Below, piece by piece: positions 24,214-31,730 of a stretch of DNA of 38,052 bases (positions are counted from its first letter, which is position 1; the number at the start of each line of letters is the position of its first letter). The notes below the pieces were generated by a model that made no database searches, was not told where the DNA came from, and worked only from the letters and a program-made list of their open reading frames with translations. The DNA lies in the NCBI GenBank assembly GCA_012719745.1, contig JAAXZS010000033.1, positions 1 to 38,052 of the forward strand, in the 5' to 3' direction. Both the position numbers and the translations under genes were made by a program. The DNA comes from Clostridiales bacterium. Its GTDB lineage: Bacteria > Bacillota > Clostridia > Oscillospirales > Oscillospiraceae.

Positions 24214-24702
24214 CTAAAGCTGTTCCAGCTCGTGTTTTACATCCTGAATAAACCGATCCCGCCAGAAATCGTATCCCACGGAGCTCATCCGCAAAGATAC
24301 CGCGTGTGTATGGGGACTGGCCGTGTACTGATCCATCTGCCGGTAAATGTCCTCATAGCGGGTGTCGCTGTCCCGCGTGACCACATACGCCACCCGGGTC
24401 ATTTCCAGTCCCCGGCGCTTTAAAAGGCCACGGATGGGGCTGCTCATCCGCCCCGCCCAGATAGGCGTTCCCACGATCACCAACCGGTAATCTTCCAGAT
24501 CCTTTTCTGTGGTAAAGGGCTCCAGATTGCGAGTTCCCTTTCGCATGGCATCCATGCCGGAGCGCATATAGCCCTTGAAGCCGGAGCGATCCATCCCGTC
24601 GGTCACGGCCACGATCTCGGCACCCAGAGCCTCAGCGATGGACTCCATGGCCTCCTTGGTCTTTCCCGTCCGGGAATAGTACAGGCACAAAACATCGCTC
24701 AT
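24214..24702 (-). CDS. Flavodoxin-family protein
   Basis: This 162-residue protein has a flavodoxin-like fold. The FMN phosphate loop is YYSRTGKTKEAM (about 8-19). VIVGTPIWAGRMSSPIRG (about 75-92) is the second flavin-contacting loop, the -GTPIWAG- of flavodoxin/WrbA-like domains. It probably acts as a one- or two-electron carrier or small quinone/flavin reductase; the partner is not apparent. It lies 14 nt after the ABC-F gene and 39 nt before prfA, probably co-transcribed. The ATG at 24702 has an upstream GGGGGAAA purine stretch. Confidence 0.82.
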   Translation of the reverse strand: MSDVLCLYYSRTGKTKEAMESIAEALGAEIVAVTDGMDRSGFKGYMRSGMDAMRKGTRNLEPFTTEKDLEDYRLVIVGTPIWAGRMSSPIRGLLKRRGLEMTRVAYVVTRDSDTRYEDIYRQMDQYTASPHTHAVSLRMSSVGYDFWRDRFIQDVKHELEQL

Positions 24703-24716
24703 ATCGGTTTCCCCCT

Positions 24717-26612
24717 TTATTCTTCAATGGCCAGAGACAGCTCTTCCCAGCGCTCCATTTCCCGCGCCAGCTCTGCCTCCGCCTGATTCTTCTGCTCGTA
24801 AAGCGCCGCAAGCTTCTCCGCGTCCCGGCCGTTGGCCGCCATCTGCTCGTCAAGAGAGGCCATCTCCTCTTCCAGGCGGGCAATGCCACCCTCGCAGATG
24901 GTCAGCTGCCGCCGGGCGGCCTGCTGATTCCGGTTGCCCCGAGGCTGCCGGGTGTCTTTTTTCTCCGGCGCTGTCCGCCTTTCCTCTGTCCGGGGCTTTT
25001 CCTCCGCCTTGGCGGCCCGGTACCGGGCAAAGCCCATGGGATAGTCGGTGAGCGTTCCCGCCGACAGCTCCCAGATACGGGTAGCAAAGCGGTTGATGAA
25101 ATATCGGTCGTGGGACACAAACAGCAGTGTCCCGTCAAAGGCCTCCACCGCCTCCTCCATCCACTCCCGGGAGGCAATGTCCAGATGGTTGGTGGGCTCG
25201 TCCAATATGAGAAAGTTGACGGATTCGTCCATCAGCATACAAAGCCGCAGACGGCTCAGCTCGCCACCGGAGAGGACGGATACGCTTTTAAATACGTCCT
25301 CCCCCTGAAATTCATAGGCCGCCAGCTGGTTCCGGGCGCTCTGTGGCGTGATGTTCTTTTTGGCGTAAAGCAGAGTGTCCACCAGATTCCGCTCCGGGTG
25401 GTCAAAATGGATGATCTGGGGCAGATAGGCGGTCTTGACGGCGGGGCCGGTGCGGATGCGCCCCTCGTCCGGATACTCTTCCCCCACGATCATGCGCAGG
25501 AAGGTGGTTTTTCCGGTGCCGTTGTCTCCGATGAGGGCAATGCGCTCGCCACCCTCCACCCGGAGGTTCACATCTCGGAGCAGCTCCTTTTCACCAAAGG
25601 TCTTGCCCAGGTTTTTGATTTGCAGGACTTCGTCCCCCTGAAACTCCCGGGCGGTAAACCGGGTCTCCAGCTTGCGTTCCTTCGTGGGCTTGTCCGTGGT
25701 TTTCATGCGCTCAATGCGCTTTTCCATGGAAAAGGCCCGCTTGTGCAGCGCATCATTACCCATGAAAGCCCAGAGGTGCATCTGTTCCGCCGCCTTTGTG
25801 AGCTGCTGGATCTTCGCCTGCTCCTTTTGGTACTGCTTCATGCGCTCCTGATAGCGCCGCTCTTTTTCAACGGCGTAAAAGCTGTAATTTCCGCTGTAAA
25901 ATTCCGCTTTTCCGTCCAAAATTTCAATGACACGCGTCACGGTGCGATCCAAAAAATAGCGGTCATGGGAAATGGTCACCACCGTGCCGCGGAAATGTGC
26001 CACATAGTCCTCCAACCACTCCGTGGCGTGGAGATCCAGATGGTTGGTAGGCTCGTCCAGCAGTAAAATATCCGTGTCCTCTAAAATGAGCCGGCCCAGA
26101 TTTACCCGGGTCTTTTCACCGCCGGAAAGACTGTCAAATGGCTGCTGCCGCATCTCATCGGGAATGGAGAGGCCGTTGGCCACCTTGTTGACAGCGGTAT
26201 CCGTGTCATAGCCGCCCAATCCCTCAAACCGGGCGGACAGCTCTCCGTACCGCTTAAGAATGGTTCCGTCGCTCTCGCCTTTTTCCATGCGGTGGGGCAG
26301 TTCTTCCATTTCCTGCTGCAGCTTCTGCATCCGGGAAAAGGCGGAATGGAGCACATCCTCCACTGTAAACCCCGCCGGATAGATGGGAATTTGGGAAATC
26401 AGCCCTACCCGGCGGTCGGTGGCAATAGTCACCTCGCCGGCGTCGTAATCCATCTCCCCTGTCAGTATTTTAAATAAGGTGGTTTTGCCGGCTCCGTTTT
26501 TGCCCAGCAGTCCCACCCGTTCGCCGGAGTCAATCTGAAAGGTGAGGCCGTCCAGTATTTTCTTTTCCAAATCAAAGGACTTTACCAGTCCCGATATGCT
26601 GATGTCAATCAT
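24717..26612 (-). CDS. ABC-F family ATP-binding protein
   Basis: This is a soluble protein of 631 residues with two ATPase cassettes and no membrane domain. Cassette 1 has LGKNGAGKTTL and DSLSGGEKTRVNLGRLI with LLLDEPTNHLD. The P-site-interacting linker (about 240-310) includes the YRYQERMKQYQKEQAK-like helical hairpin. Cassette 2 has IGDNGTGKTTFLR, SVLSGGELSRLRLCMLM and LILDEPTNHLD. A charged coiled-coil C-terminal tail (about 540-631) follows. ABC-F proteins act on ribosomes in translation control or drug protection; this one resembles the house-keeping YdiF type, but the subfamily is uncertain. The ATG at 26612 overlaps the murF stop by 8 nt and is favoured over an in-frame start at 26645. 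Confidence 0.92.
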   Translation of the reverse strand: MIDISISGLVKSFDLEKKILDGLTFQIDSGERVGLLGKNGAGKTTLFKILTGEMDYDAGEVTIATDRRVGLISQIPIYPAGFTVEDVLHSAFSRMQKLQQEMEELPHRMEKGESDGTILKRYGELSARFEGLGGYDTDTAVNKVANGLSIPDEMRQQPFDSLSGGEKTRVNLGRLILEDTDILLLDEPTNHLDLHATEWLEDYVAHFRGTVVTISHDRYFLDRTVTRVIEILDGKAEFYSGNYSFYAVEKERRYQERMKQYQKEQAKIQQLTKAAEQMHLWAFMGNDALHKRAFSMEKRIERMKTTDKPTKERKLETRFTAREFQGDEVLQIKNLGKTFGEKELLRDVNLRVEGGERIALIGDNGTGKTTFLRMIVGEEYPDEGRIRTGPAVKTAYLPQIIHFDHPERNLVDTLLYAKKNITPQSARNQLAAYEFQGEDVFKSVSVLSGGELSRLRLCMLMDESVNFLILDEPTNHLDIASREWMEEAVEAFDGTLLFVSHDRYFINRFATRIWELSAGTLTDYPMGFARYRAAKAEEKPRTEERRTAPEKKDTRQPRGNRNQQAARRQLTICEGGIARLEEEMASLDEQMAANGRDAEKLAALYEQKNQAEAELAREMERWEELSLAIEE

Positions 26613-27978
26613 TCTTTTCTTCCAATGCCTGTACGATTTTACCAAATTCCATGGCGTGAGAAGCCTTTATCAGCACCGCGCTTCCCGCCGTGAAGGCATC
26701 TCGGATGGTGGGCAGGGCCTCTTCTCTGGAGGAAAACCAACGGGTATCCGTCAGGCCGCTTTCCCGGGAACCCTCTGCCAGATGTTTTGCTTTTTCCCCG
26801 ATGGCGATGACACAGTCAATGCCCAGCGCCGCCGCACGGCGCCCCATCTCGTAATGGGCTGTCTGTGCCAGGTCACCCAGCTCGCCCATATCGCCCAGCA
26901 CCGCGATCTTTTTCGCGCAGTCGGTTTTCGACAGGATCTCCAGTGCCGCTCCCATGGATTGGGGGTTAGCATTGTAGCAATCATCTAATATTCTACGATT
27001 TTCACTCATGATAATGCTATGCATCCGGGAACCGGTGGGCACATAGGCCCGGATGCCCCGGAGCATCTCGTCTTTTCTCAGGCCCAGCTTCTCGCCGATG
27101 GCAATGGCCATGGCGGCGGGATAGACCATGTGGGTGCCCGGAGCAGGAATGATCACATCGTATACGTCCTGGGTCGAAGTAATCCGAGCGGTGATGCCGT
27201 CCATCCCATGGTCGCGCACATCTGAGACCCGGAAGCCACAGTTTTTACCCTCGCCGCAGCGCACCGTCTCAAAGGGCAGTTTCAGCGTATTTAAAAGGGC
27301 GTCATCGCCGTTGAGGACGACCAGACCTTCTTTTTGCAAATTTTCAAAAATCTCGCTCTTGGCTTGGAGAGTGCCCTGCCGGGTGCCCCCCAGATTTTCA
27401 ATATGGGCGTCGCCGATATTGGAAATGACGGCAATGGTGGGTCGCACCATCTCCCCCAGATAGCGAATTTCGCCGAAGTGGTTCATCCCTGTTTCGATCA
27501 CCGCCGCCTGATGAGCCGGGGTCAGACCCAGCAGTGTCTGGGGCGTGCCGATCTCGTTGTTGAAGTTGGCTTCGGTTTTCAGCACATTGAAATGCTGAGA
27601 GAGCACGGAGGCGATTATCTCCTTGGTGGTAGTCTTCCCCACGCTGCCGGTGATCTGCACCACGGGCAGCGCAAATTTCCCCCGGTACCAGGACGCCAGA
27701 TCCTTCAGAGCCTGCAGCGTATCCGCCACCCGGATATAGCATTTCCCGGGCAGTAATTCTTTGGGTGCACGGGAGAGGACGCAGCCAACCGCCCCGGCCT
27801 CCAAGGCTTTATCCAGATAGTCATGTCCGTCAAACCGCTCCCCCACCAGTGGGACAAAGAGAGAGCCGGGTTCCACATGGCGGCTGTCGGTACAAAGGGT
27901 GGTCACGGTGACCGCCGCCCCTTGCAGCATTTCACCGTGCACCGCTTTGCATACATCATATAAGGAGGTGGGAATCAT
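26605..27978 (-). CDS. murF: UDP-N-acetylmuramoyl-tripeptide--D-alanyl-D-alanine ligase
   Basis: MurF adds the D-Ala-D-Ala dipeptide, made by Ddl encoded just upstream, to the UDP-MurNAc tripeptide. The protein has 457 residues. The N-terminal substrate domain has TDSRHVEPGSLFVPL. The central Mur ligase domain has ATP loop GSVGKTTTK (111-119) and the NFNNEIGTP region. The C-terminal domain includes DDCYNANPQSMGAAL and AVLGDMGELG. The ATG at 27978 overlaps the ddl stop as ATGA and gives the normal N-terminus; the frame extends to 28119 but that part runs inside ddl. The ddl-murF coupling is metabolically direct. Confidence 0.96.
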   Translation of the reverse strand: MIPTSLYDVCKAVHGEMLQGAAVTVTTLCTDSRHVEPGSLFVPLVGERFDGHDYLDKALEAGAVGCVLSRAPKELLPGKCYIRVADTLQALKDLASWYRGKFALPVVQITGSVGKTTTKEIIASVLSQHFNVLKTEANFNNEIGTPQTLLGLTPAHQAAVIETGMNHFGEIRYLGEMVRPTIAVISNIGDAHIENLGGTRQGTLQAKSEIFENLQKEGLVVLNGDDALLNTLKLPFETVRCGEGKNCGFRVSDVRDHGMDGITARITSTQDVYDVIIPAPGTHMVYPAAMAIAIGEKLGLRKDEMLRGIRAYVPTGSRMHSIIMSENRRILDDCYNANPQSMGAALEILSKTDCAKKIAVLGDMGELGDLAQTAHYEMGRRAAALGIDCVIAIGEKAKHLAEGSRESGLTDTRWFSSREEALPTIRDAFTAGSAVLIKASHAMEFGKIVQALEEKND

Positions 27979-29036
27979 TTCATTTCCGCCTTTCGGACCT
28001 CCAGCGACTGCCGGACGATTTCTTCGCACAAATCGGCATAGGACATGCCCACCTGGGCGGCCTCCTGGGGTACGAGGCTGGTGGGCGTCATGCCCGGCAG
28101 GGTATTGACCTCCAGGCACCAGTCATTGCCCGCCTCATCCAGCAAAAAATCCGTGCGGGAATAGACGCCGAGACCCAGTGCCCGATGGAGCTTCAAGGCC
28201 GCCTCACCCATGTTCTTCCACTGCTCATCGGTAATAGGAGCGGGGCAAATTTCTGTGGCGCCTCCTGCCTGATACTTGGTTTCGTAGTTAAAATAGTCGG
28301 CATGAGGTACGATCTCCACCGCCGGCAGATACCGGTCTCCCAGCACTGCCACCGTGATCTCACGACCCTTAATCTTCTTCTCCACAATCACGTGATTGCC
28401 GAAATGCAGCAGATTGTGTAGAGCCTTTGCCAACTCTTCCTTTGTGTCGGGCAATTCCACGCCAATGGAGGAGCCGCCGTTGACAATTTTTACGGCACAG
28501 GGCACCTCCAGCTCCTCCGTCAGGCGGGGAATATCCGCTTGCGTGTAATAAATGTCCCGCCAGGGCGCATTGCGGATACCCTCGGCGTCTAAAAAGCGTT
28601 TGGTGACCGACTTATCCATGGCCATACCGCTGCCTAAGTAACCGGAACCGGTGTAGGGCACACCCAGCAGATCAAGAGTCGCCTGAATGCGGCCATCCTC
28701 GCCGCAGGAGCCGTGCAGCGCCAGGAACACCACGTCGGCCATGGCGCACACTGTCAGCACATCCTTACCCAGCAGGGACGGGCCCTGATCCTTACGGCTT
28801 TTCCGCACCGCTTCCAGATCAGGTGCCGTGCTCTCCACACGCACATCGCTGCAAAGGCCGTCGGGCGCGTCAAAGATGTCCGCCAGATTCCCCGTGTAGT
28901 TTTCAAGACCCATGAACATATCCACTAAAATAGCCTTATGTCCCTTGCTCCGCAGCGCCCGGCAGGCGCCTGTTCCGCTGACCAGCGCCACATGACGCTC
29001 CGTACTCAATCCACCGGCTAATACCACAATTTTCAT
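27975..29036 (-). CDS. ddl: D-alanine--D-alanine ligase
   Basis: This ATP-grasp enzyme joins two D-alanines for peptidoglycan. The protein has 353 residues. The N-terminus is MKIVVLAGGLSTERHVALVS, followed by HGSCGEDGRIQATLDLLGVP (Glu/Gly-rich loop) and VKIVNGGSSIGV. The EVNTLPGMTPTSLVP segment near the C-terminus carries the metal-binding Glu/Asn. The DYFNYETKY segment has the Tyr pattern usual in D-Ala-specific enzymes, so I see no sign of a Van-type D-lactate or D-serine ligase. It is first gene of a long operon; start ATG at 29036. Confidence 0.95.
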   Translation of the reverse strand: MKIVVLAGGLSTERHVALVSGTGACRALRSKGHKAILVDMFMGLENYTGNLADIFDAPDGLCSDVRVESTAPDLEAVRKSRKDQGPSLLGKDVLTVCAMADVVFLALHGSCGEDGRIQATLDLLGVPYTGSGYLGSGMAMDKSVTKRFLDAEGIRNAPWRDIYYTQADIPRLTEELEVPCAVKIVNGGSSIGVELPDTKEELAKALHNLLHFGNHVIVEKKIKGREITVAVLGDRYLPAVEIVPHADYFNYETKYQAGGATEICPAPITDEQWKNMGEAALKLHRALGLGVYSRTDFLLDEAGNDWCLEVNTLPGMTPTSLVPQEAAQVGMSYADLCEEIVRQSLEVRKAEMK

Positions 29037-29079
29037 ATTCTCATCCCTCGATTCAGGCGGAAGCCTATACGATCCACCT

Positions 29080-29124
29080 ATTATATCAGTATATTAGTTT
29101 ATCACAGCAGGTGGGAAAATACAA
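29080..29124 (-). promoter_or_regulatory. Promoter region of the ddl operon
   Basis: TTGTAT (29119-29124), a 17-bp spacer ending in TGA (extended -10), and TAAACT (29096-29101) form one candidate. A perfect TATAAT at 29080-29085 has no good -35 at the right distance. One of these probably drives ddl, about 50-60 bp downstream. Confidence 0.45.
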
Positions 29125-29146
29125 CCAAATCCTTGCTGCGTCAGGC

Positions 29147-29190
29147 AAAAAAAGAAGTGCGGACTCCTCTTGTTGTCCTCACTTCTTCTT
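29147..29190 (-). terminator. Terminator of the PadR/membrane-protein operon
   Basis: A 13-bp stem with one mismatch (29152-29164 with 29175-29187) and a 10-nt loop is followed by seven T on the minus strand. It lies 10 nt after the stop at 29200, directly upstream of the ddl promoter. Confidence 0.88.
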
Positions 29191-29199
29191 TGCCTGCAT

Positions 29200-30243
29200 T
29201 TATACTTCCGGCTCCAGACGCAGCAGCGACTCATCTTGAATATCCGCCCCCAGTGCCTCAAATTCCCGGCGGAAACGCCGCCAGCGCAGCACAAATTCCA
29301 CCAGTATCGCATCAATCATCCCCACTGCGAAAAATGCCCGCATTACCTTAAAAAGGAGATACCTGTCTCCCGTTGTCAGCGCCCGGACAGCACCCGCCGC
29401 CACCAGTCCCAGCGTCAGCCCGATTATCACCCAGGGAATGATGGTGCGGCGGCACAGGCAGGTGTGGACATAGGCCACCCGCTCCTCTGCCTCCATATGG
29501 GGATCACGCACATAGACAAAGGTGCGCAGCGTATCCACACAGCTATCCCATCTCCCATTGCGGCTCCGGCGCAGCAGCACCATCTCCCACACCGCCTTTA
29601 CCGGGTATTTGGTCAGAGCCAGTATCACCACCGGCACGCTGACACAAAGCAGTCCCCAAAGCGCCGTCTGCAAGGACATGGGCCAGAATTCATGGTGCAT
29701 CCAGCGCAGGCTGAACAGGTAGAATATCCACCACATCAACATTGTTATGTCGTGGTTGCTCTGCCGCGTCCGCCTTATTTTTCGATACTCCTGCATCCAT
29801 TTTTGAAGAACGATCATCAGAATAACGACACCTGCCAGCACAGCCGTCACCACCAGCAGCGCGCTGCCGGTCATCTCCATCCGATACTCCGCGCCGTAGC
29901 ACAGCCGGCCTGCCAAATAAAAATATCCTACGGCCATCGCCATGAAAAGTGCTATGCAGGCCGTTATCACCGCCACGGCCCACAGACTTCTTCCCCAAGA
30001 GGGACGCACCGCCCGCAGTGTCTCCCGGCAGAAGGCTTCCACATCCTCCCCCACGATCTTCCGGGCTGATGTACCGTTATTCTGGGCCGAGAGCAGCAGC
30101 TCCACCACATCGTTCAAACAGGCATCCCTTGTCTTTACGTCAAAGCAGCAGGTAAGAAAATAAGTACGGATTTGCTCATAACTCTTGGCATAATCACCTG
30201 TCAGCTTCCCGGCAAAATCCTCATAAGACATGTCACCCTTCAT
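29200..30243 (-). CDS. HAAS-like domain membrane protein, paralogue 2
   Basis: This is a 347-residue membrane protein of unknown function. A soluble helical N-terminal domain (1-85) carries SYEDFAGKLTGDY, CCFDVKTRDACLNDVVELLL and GEDVEAFCRETL. About six hydrophobic segments follow, with a soluble stretch near 220-260, and the C-terminus is RRFRREFEALGADIQDESLL. The N-terminal domain resembles HAAS/DUF1700-type domains encoded beside PadR regulators, and a PadR gene heads this operon. It is a tandem paralogue of the next gene: the N- and C-termini are near-identical while the membrane part has diverged. The ATG at 30243, 7 nt after GGGGAGG, gives the same N-terminal length as the paralogue. 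It overlaps that gene's end by 11 nt. The function is unknown. Confidence 0.8.
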   Translation of the reverse strand: MKGDMSYEDFAGKLTGDYAKSYEQIRTYFLTCCFDVKTRDACLNDVVELLLSAQNNGTSARKIVGEDVEAFCRETLRAVRPSWGRSLWAVAVITACIALFMAMAVGYFYLAGRLCYGAEYRMEMTGSALLVVTAVLAGVVILMIVLQKWMQEYRKIRRTRQSNHDITMLMWWIFYLFSLRWMHHEFWPMSLQTALWGLLCVSVPVVILALTKYPVKAVWEMVLLRRSRNGRWDSCVDTLRTFVYVRDPHMEAEERVAYVHTCLCRRTIIPWVIIGLTLGLVAAGAVRALTTGDRYLLFKVMRAFFAVGMIDAILVEFVLRWRRFRREFEALGADIQDESLLRLEPEV

Positions 30244-31288
30244 TCTTTAACCTCCCCAGACGCAGCAGAGATTCATCTGTAATATCCGCCTCCAGTGCCT
30301 CAAATTCTCGGCGGAACCGTCCCCAAAACAGGGCATAGTCACCAAGACATAGATAGCCGATGCACAACCAGAGCTGTGCATACAGAATAAAGCGCAGGAA
30401 TTCCTGATAGAGCCCCGTAAGCGTCTGCAGAATGCTCCAGACCGTCAGGGCAACAGCCACCCCGATGACGATCCACGGCAACACCGTCCGCCGCCGCAGT
30501 GCACCGCGGACAAAGCGCCGCCGCGCCTCAGCAGTCATATCTGCGTCCGTTTCCTCTGCCGCCTTTCGCAGCACGCAGATACAGTTATCCCAGCTTTTGT
30601 TCTTTTCATAATCCGCCGGCATAGGAATGGTTTCCACGCTGTCGTTTTTATGGAGCACATGGTCTGCCAGTAAAATTACCCCGCCGTAACCCAGCAGGAG
30701 TACAATGGCCAGCCATGTGGGAATGGGCCACCATTGCCTTGGCAAAAGAAATATCAATATGATGGCCAGCACCTTGGTGGGAAGGCGGATAAAAGTCATA
30801 TCCGTCAGCTTTCCGTCCGCTGTCTTTTTCCGATCCCATATCCATTTTTGTATCAGGCCCAGCAGCATGTCAAAGACCATACTGCCGCCCGTCACCAGAA
30901 GAATCAAGCCACCGGAAAGGCTCCCAGCAAGAATGCTATCCCCGCAAATCAGCGCAACCACGGCAGCATACAGGCTCAATATGGCTATAAACACAGCCAG
31001 CCGGGCCGACGATGCCAACGCCATCCAAAGGCTGCGCCCAAAGGAAGGCTGCGCCGCCCGAAACGTTTCCCGGCAAAAGGCGCCCATGTCCTCCCCCACC
31101 ACCTGATAAACAGGGGTTTCGTTATTTTGAGCTGAGAGCAGCAGCTCCACCATATCGCCAAGGCAGGTGTCCCGCGTCTTGCTGTCAAAGCAGCAGGTGT
31201 TGAAGTATTCCCGCAGCTGCCCGAAGGCCTCCTGATAGTCTCCTGTCAACTGTGTGGCAAAATCTTCATAGGTCAGCGTCTTTTTCAT
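30233..31288 (-). CDS. HAAS-like domain membrane protein, paralogue 1
   Basis: This is a 351-residue paralogue of the gene downstream. The N-terminal domain has TYEDFATQLTGDY, CCFDSKTRDTCLGDMVELLL and VGEDMGAFCRETF. About six predicted membrane helices follow, then a cytosolic-looking segment (about 215-255, including RRRFVRGALRRRTVLPW), and the C-terminus GRFRREFEALEADITDESLL. The ATG at 31288 lies 6 nt after GGGGAGG, within the last codons of the PadR gene (23-nt overlap), so translation is coupled. In known PadR-linked systems such proteins modulate membrane or sensory functions; nothing more specific can be read here. Confidence 0.8.
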   Translation of the reverse strand: MKKTLTYEDFATQLTGDYQEAFGQLREYFNTCCFDSKTRDTCLGDMVELLLSAQNNETPVYQVVGEDMGAFCRETFRAAQPSFGRSLWMALASSARLAVFIAILSLYAAVVALICGDSILAGSLSGGLILLVTGGSMVFDMLLGLIQKWIWDRKKTADGKLTDMTFIRLPTKVLAIILIFLLPRQWWPIPTWLAIVLLLGYGGVILLADHVLHKNDSVETIPMPADYEKNKSWDNCICVLRKAAEETDADMTAEARRRFVRGALRRRTVLPWIVIGVAVALTVWSILQTLTGLYQEFLRFILYAQLWLCIGYLCLGDYALFWGRFRREFEALEADITDESLLRLGRLKNEG

Positions 31289-31613
31289 GGTCATCCTCCC
31301 CAAACAGGATTTTTTCCGTGCTGGCGGTGAAACCGCGATAAAAGGTGCGAAAGGTTTTCAGTTCTTCTTCCCCGGCAGGGGTCATAGCATAGAGCTTGCG
31401 CAAGGGACCGTAGGGGGATTTGACGGTGCGGCAGGAGAGCAATCCCCGCTTATTGAGCCGGGTCAACACCGGATACAGTGTTCCCTCCAGAATATTTTCA
31501 AAGCCGTTATCACTTAGCCGGGTCAAAATCTCATAGCCGTAGGTCTCTCCCCGTGCCACGATGGCCAACACGCACTGCTCCAGTACGCCCCGCAACAGCT
31601 GGCTTTCCTCCAC
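31266..31613 (-). CDS. PadR-family transcriptional regulator
   Basis: This 115-residue winged-helix regulator is of the short PadR subfamily. It has the family pattern LLRGVLEQCVLAIVARGETY, GYEILTRL, then EGTLYPVLTRLNKRGLL (recognition helix and wing) and the YAMTPAGEEEL C-terminal dimerisation region. Start: GTG at 31613, preceded by GGGAGGTGAT with ideal spacing. The in-frame ATG at 31628 would put this Shine-Dalgarno sequence inside the coding region and lacks its own. It heads an operon with the two membrane-protein paralogues. A perfect palindrome between promoter and start suggests autorepression, as usual for PadR proteins. The ligand is unknown. Confidence 0.9.
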   Translation of the reverse strand: MEESQLLRGVLEQCVLAIVARGETYGYEILTRLSDNGFENILEGTLYPVLTRLNKRGLLSCRTVKSPYGPLRKLYAMTPAGEEELKTFRTFYRGFTASTEKILFGEDDHEKDADL

Positions 31614-31628
31614 TGTATCACCTCCCAT

Positions 31629-31649
31629 CTACTATGCGTCGCATAGTAG
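31629..31649. promoter_or_regulatory. Candidate PadR operator palindrome
   Basis: A perfect inverted repeat has arms CTACTATGCG and CGCATAGTAG around one central base. It lies just downstream of the predicted transcription start and ends immediately upstream of the ribosome binding site. The half-site CATAGTAG recurs in the promoter spacer (about 31670-31677). This is the expected size and placement for PadR autorepression; binding is inferred. Confidence 0.7.
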
Positions 31650-31658
31650 CTTTTCTAT

Positions 31659-31687
31659 AATATAGCGCAGCTACTATGTGTTGTCAA
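31659..31687 (-). promoter_or_regulatory. Sigma-A promoter of the PadR operon
   Basis: A perfect TTGACA (31682-31687), a 17-bp spacer and TATATT (31659-31664) form the promoter. Both hexamers lie within or at the edge of a 15-bp inverted repeat (31661-31701), and the spacer contains CATAGTAG, the half-site of the adjacent palindrome. Confidence 0.85.
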
Positions 31688-31701
31688 GTAGCTGCGCTAT
31701 A
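31661..31701. repeat. Perfect 15-bp inverted repeat overlapping the PadR promoter
   Basis: The arms are TATAGCGCAGCTACT (31661-31675) and its exact complement at 31687-31701, with an 11-nt loop. It starts 30 nt after the serC stop codon, so the RNA hairpin could end or protect the serC transcript, although no T-run follows. As DNA it embeds the -35 and -10 of the PadR operon. Confidence 0.75.
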
Positions 31702-31730
31702 CTTAATTAAATATATGAAGTTGTCTTACG

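Noticed and set aside
27975-29036. Vancomycin-resistance type ligase instead of ddl
   Set aside because: The substrate-site Tyr region and the coupling to murF fit a normal D-Ala-D-Ala ligase, and no vanH, vanX or vanS/R genes are near.
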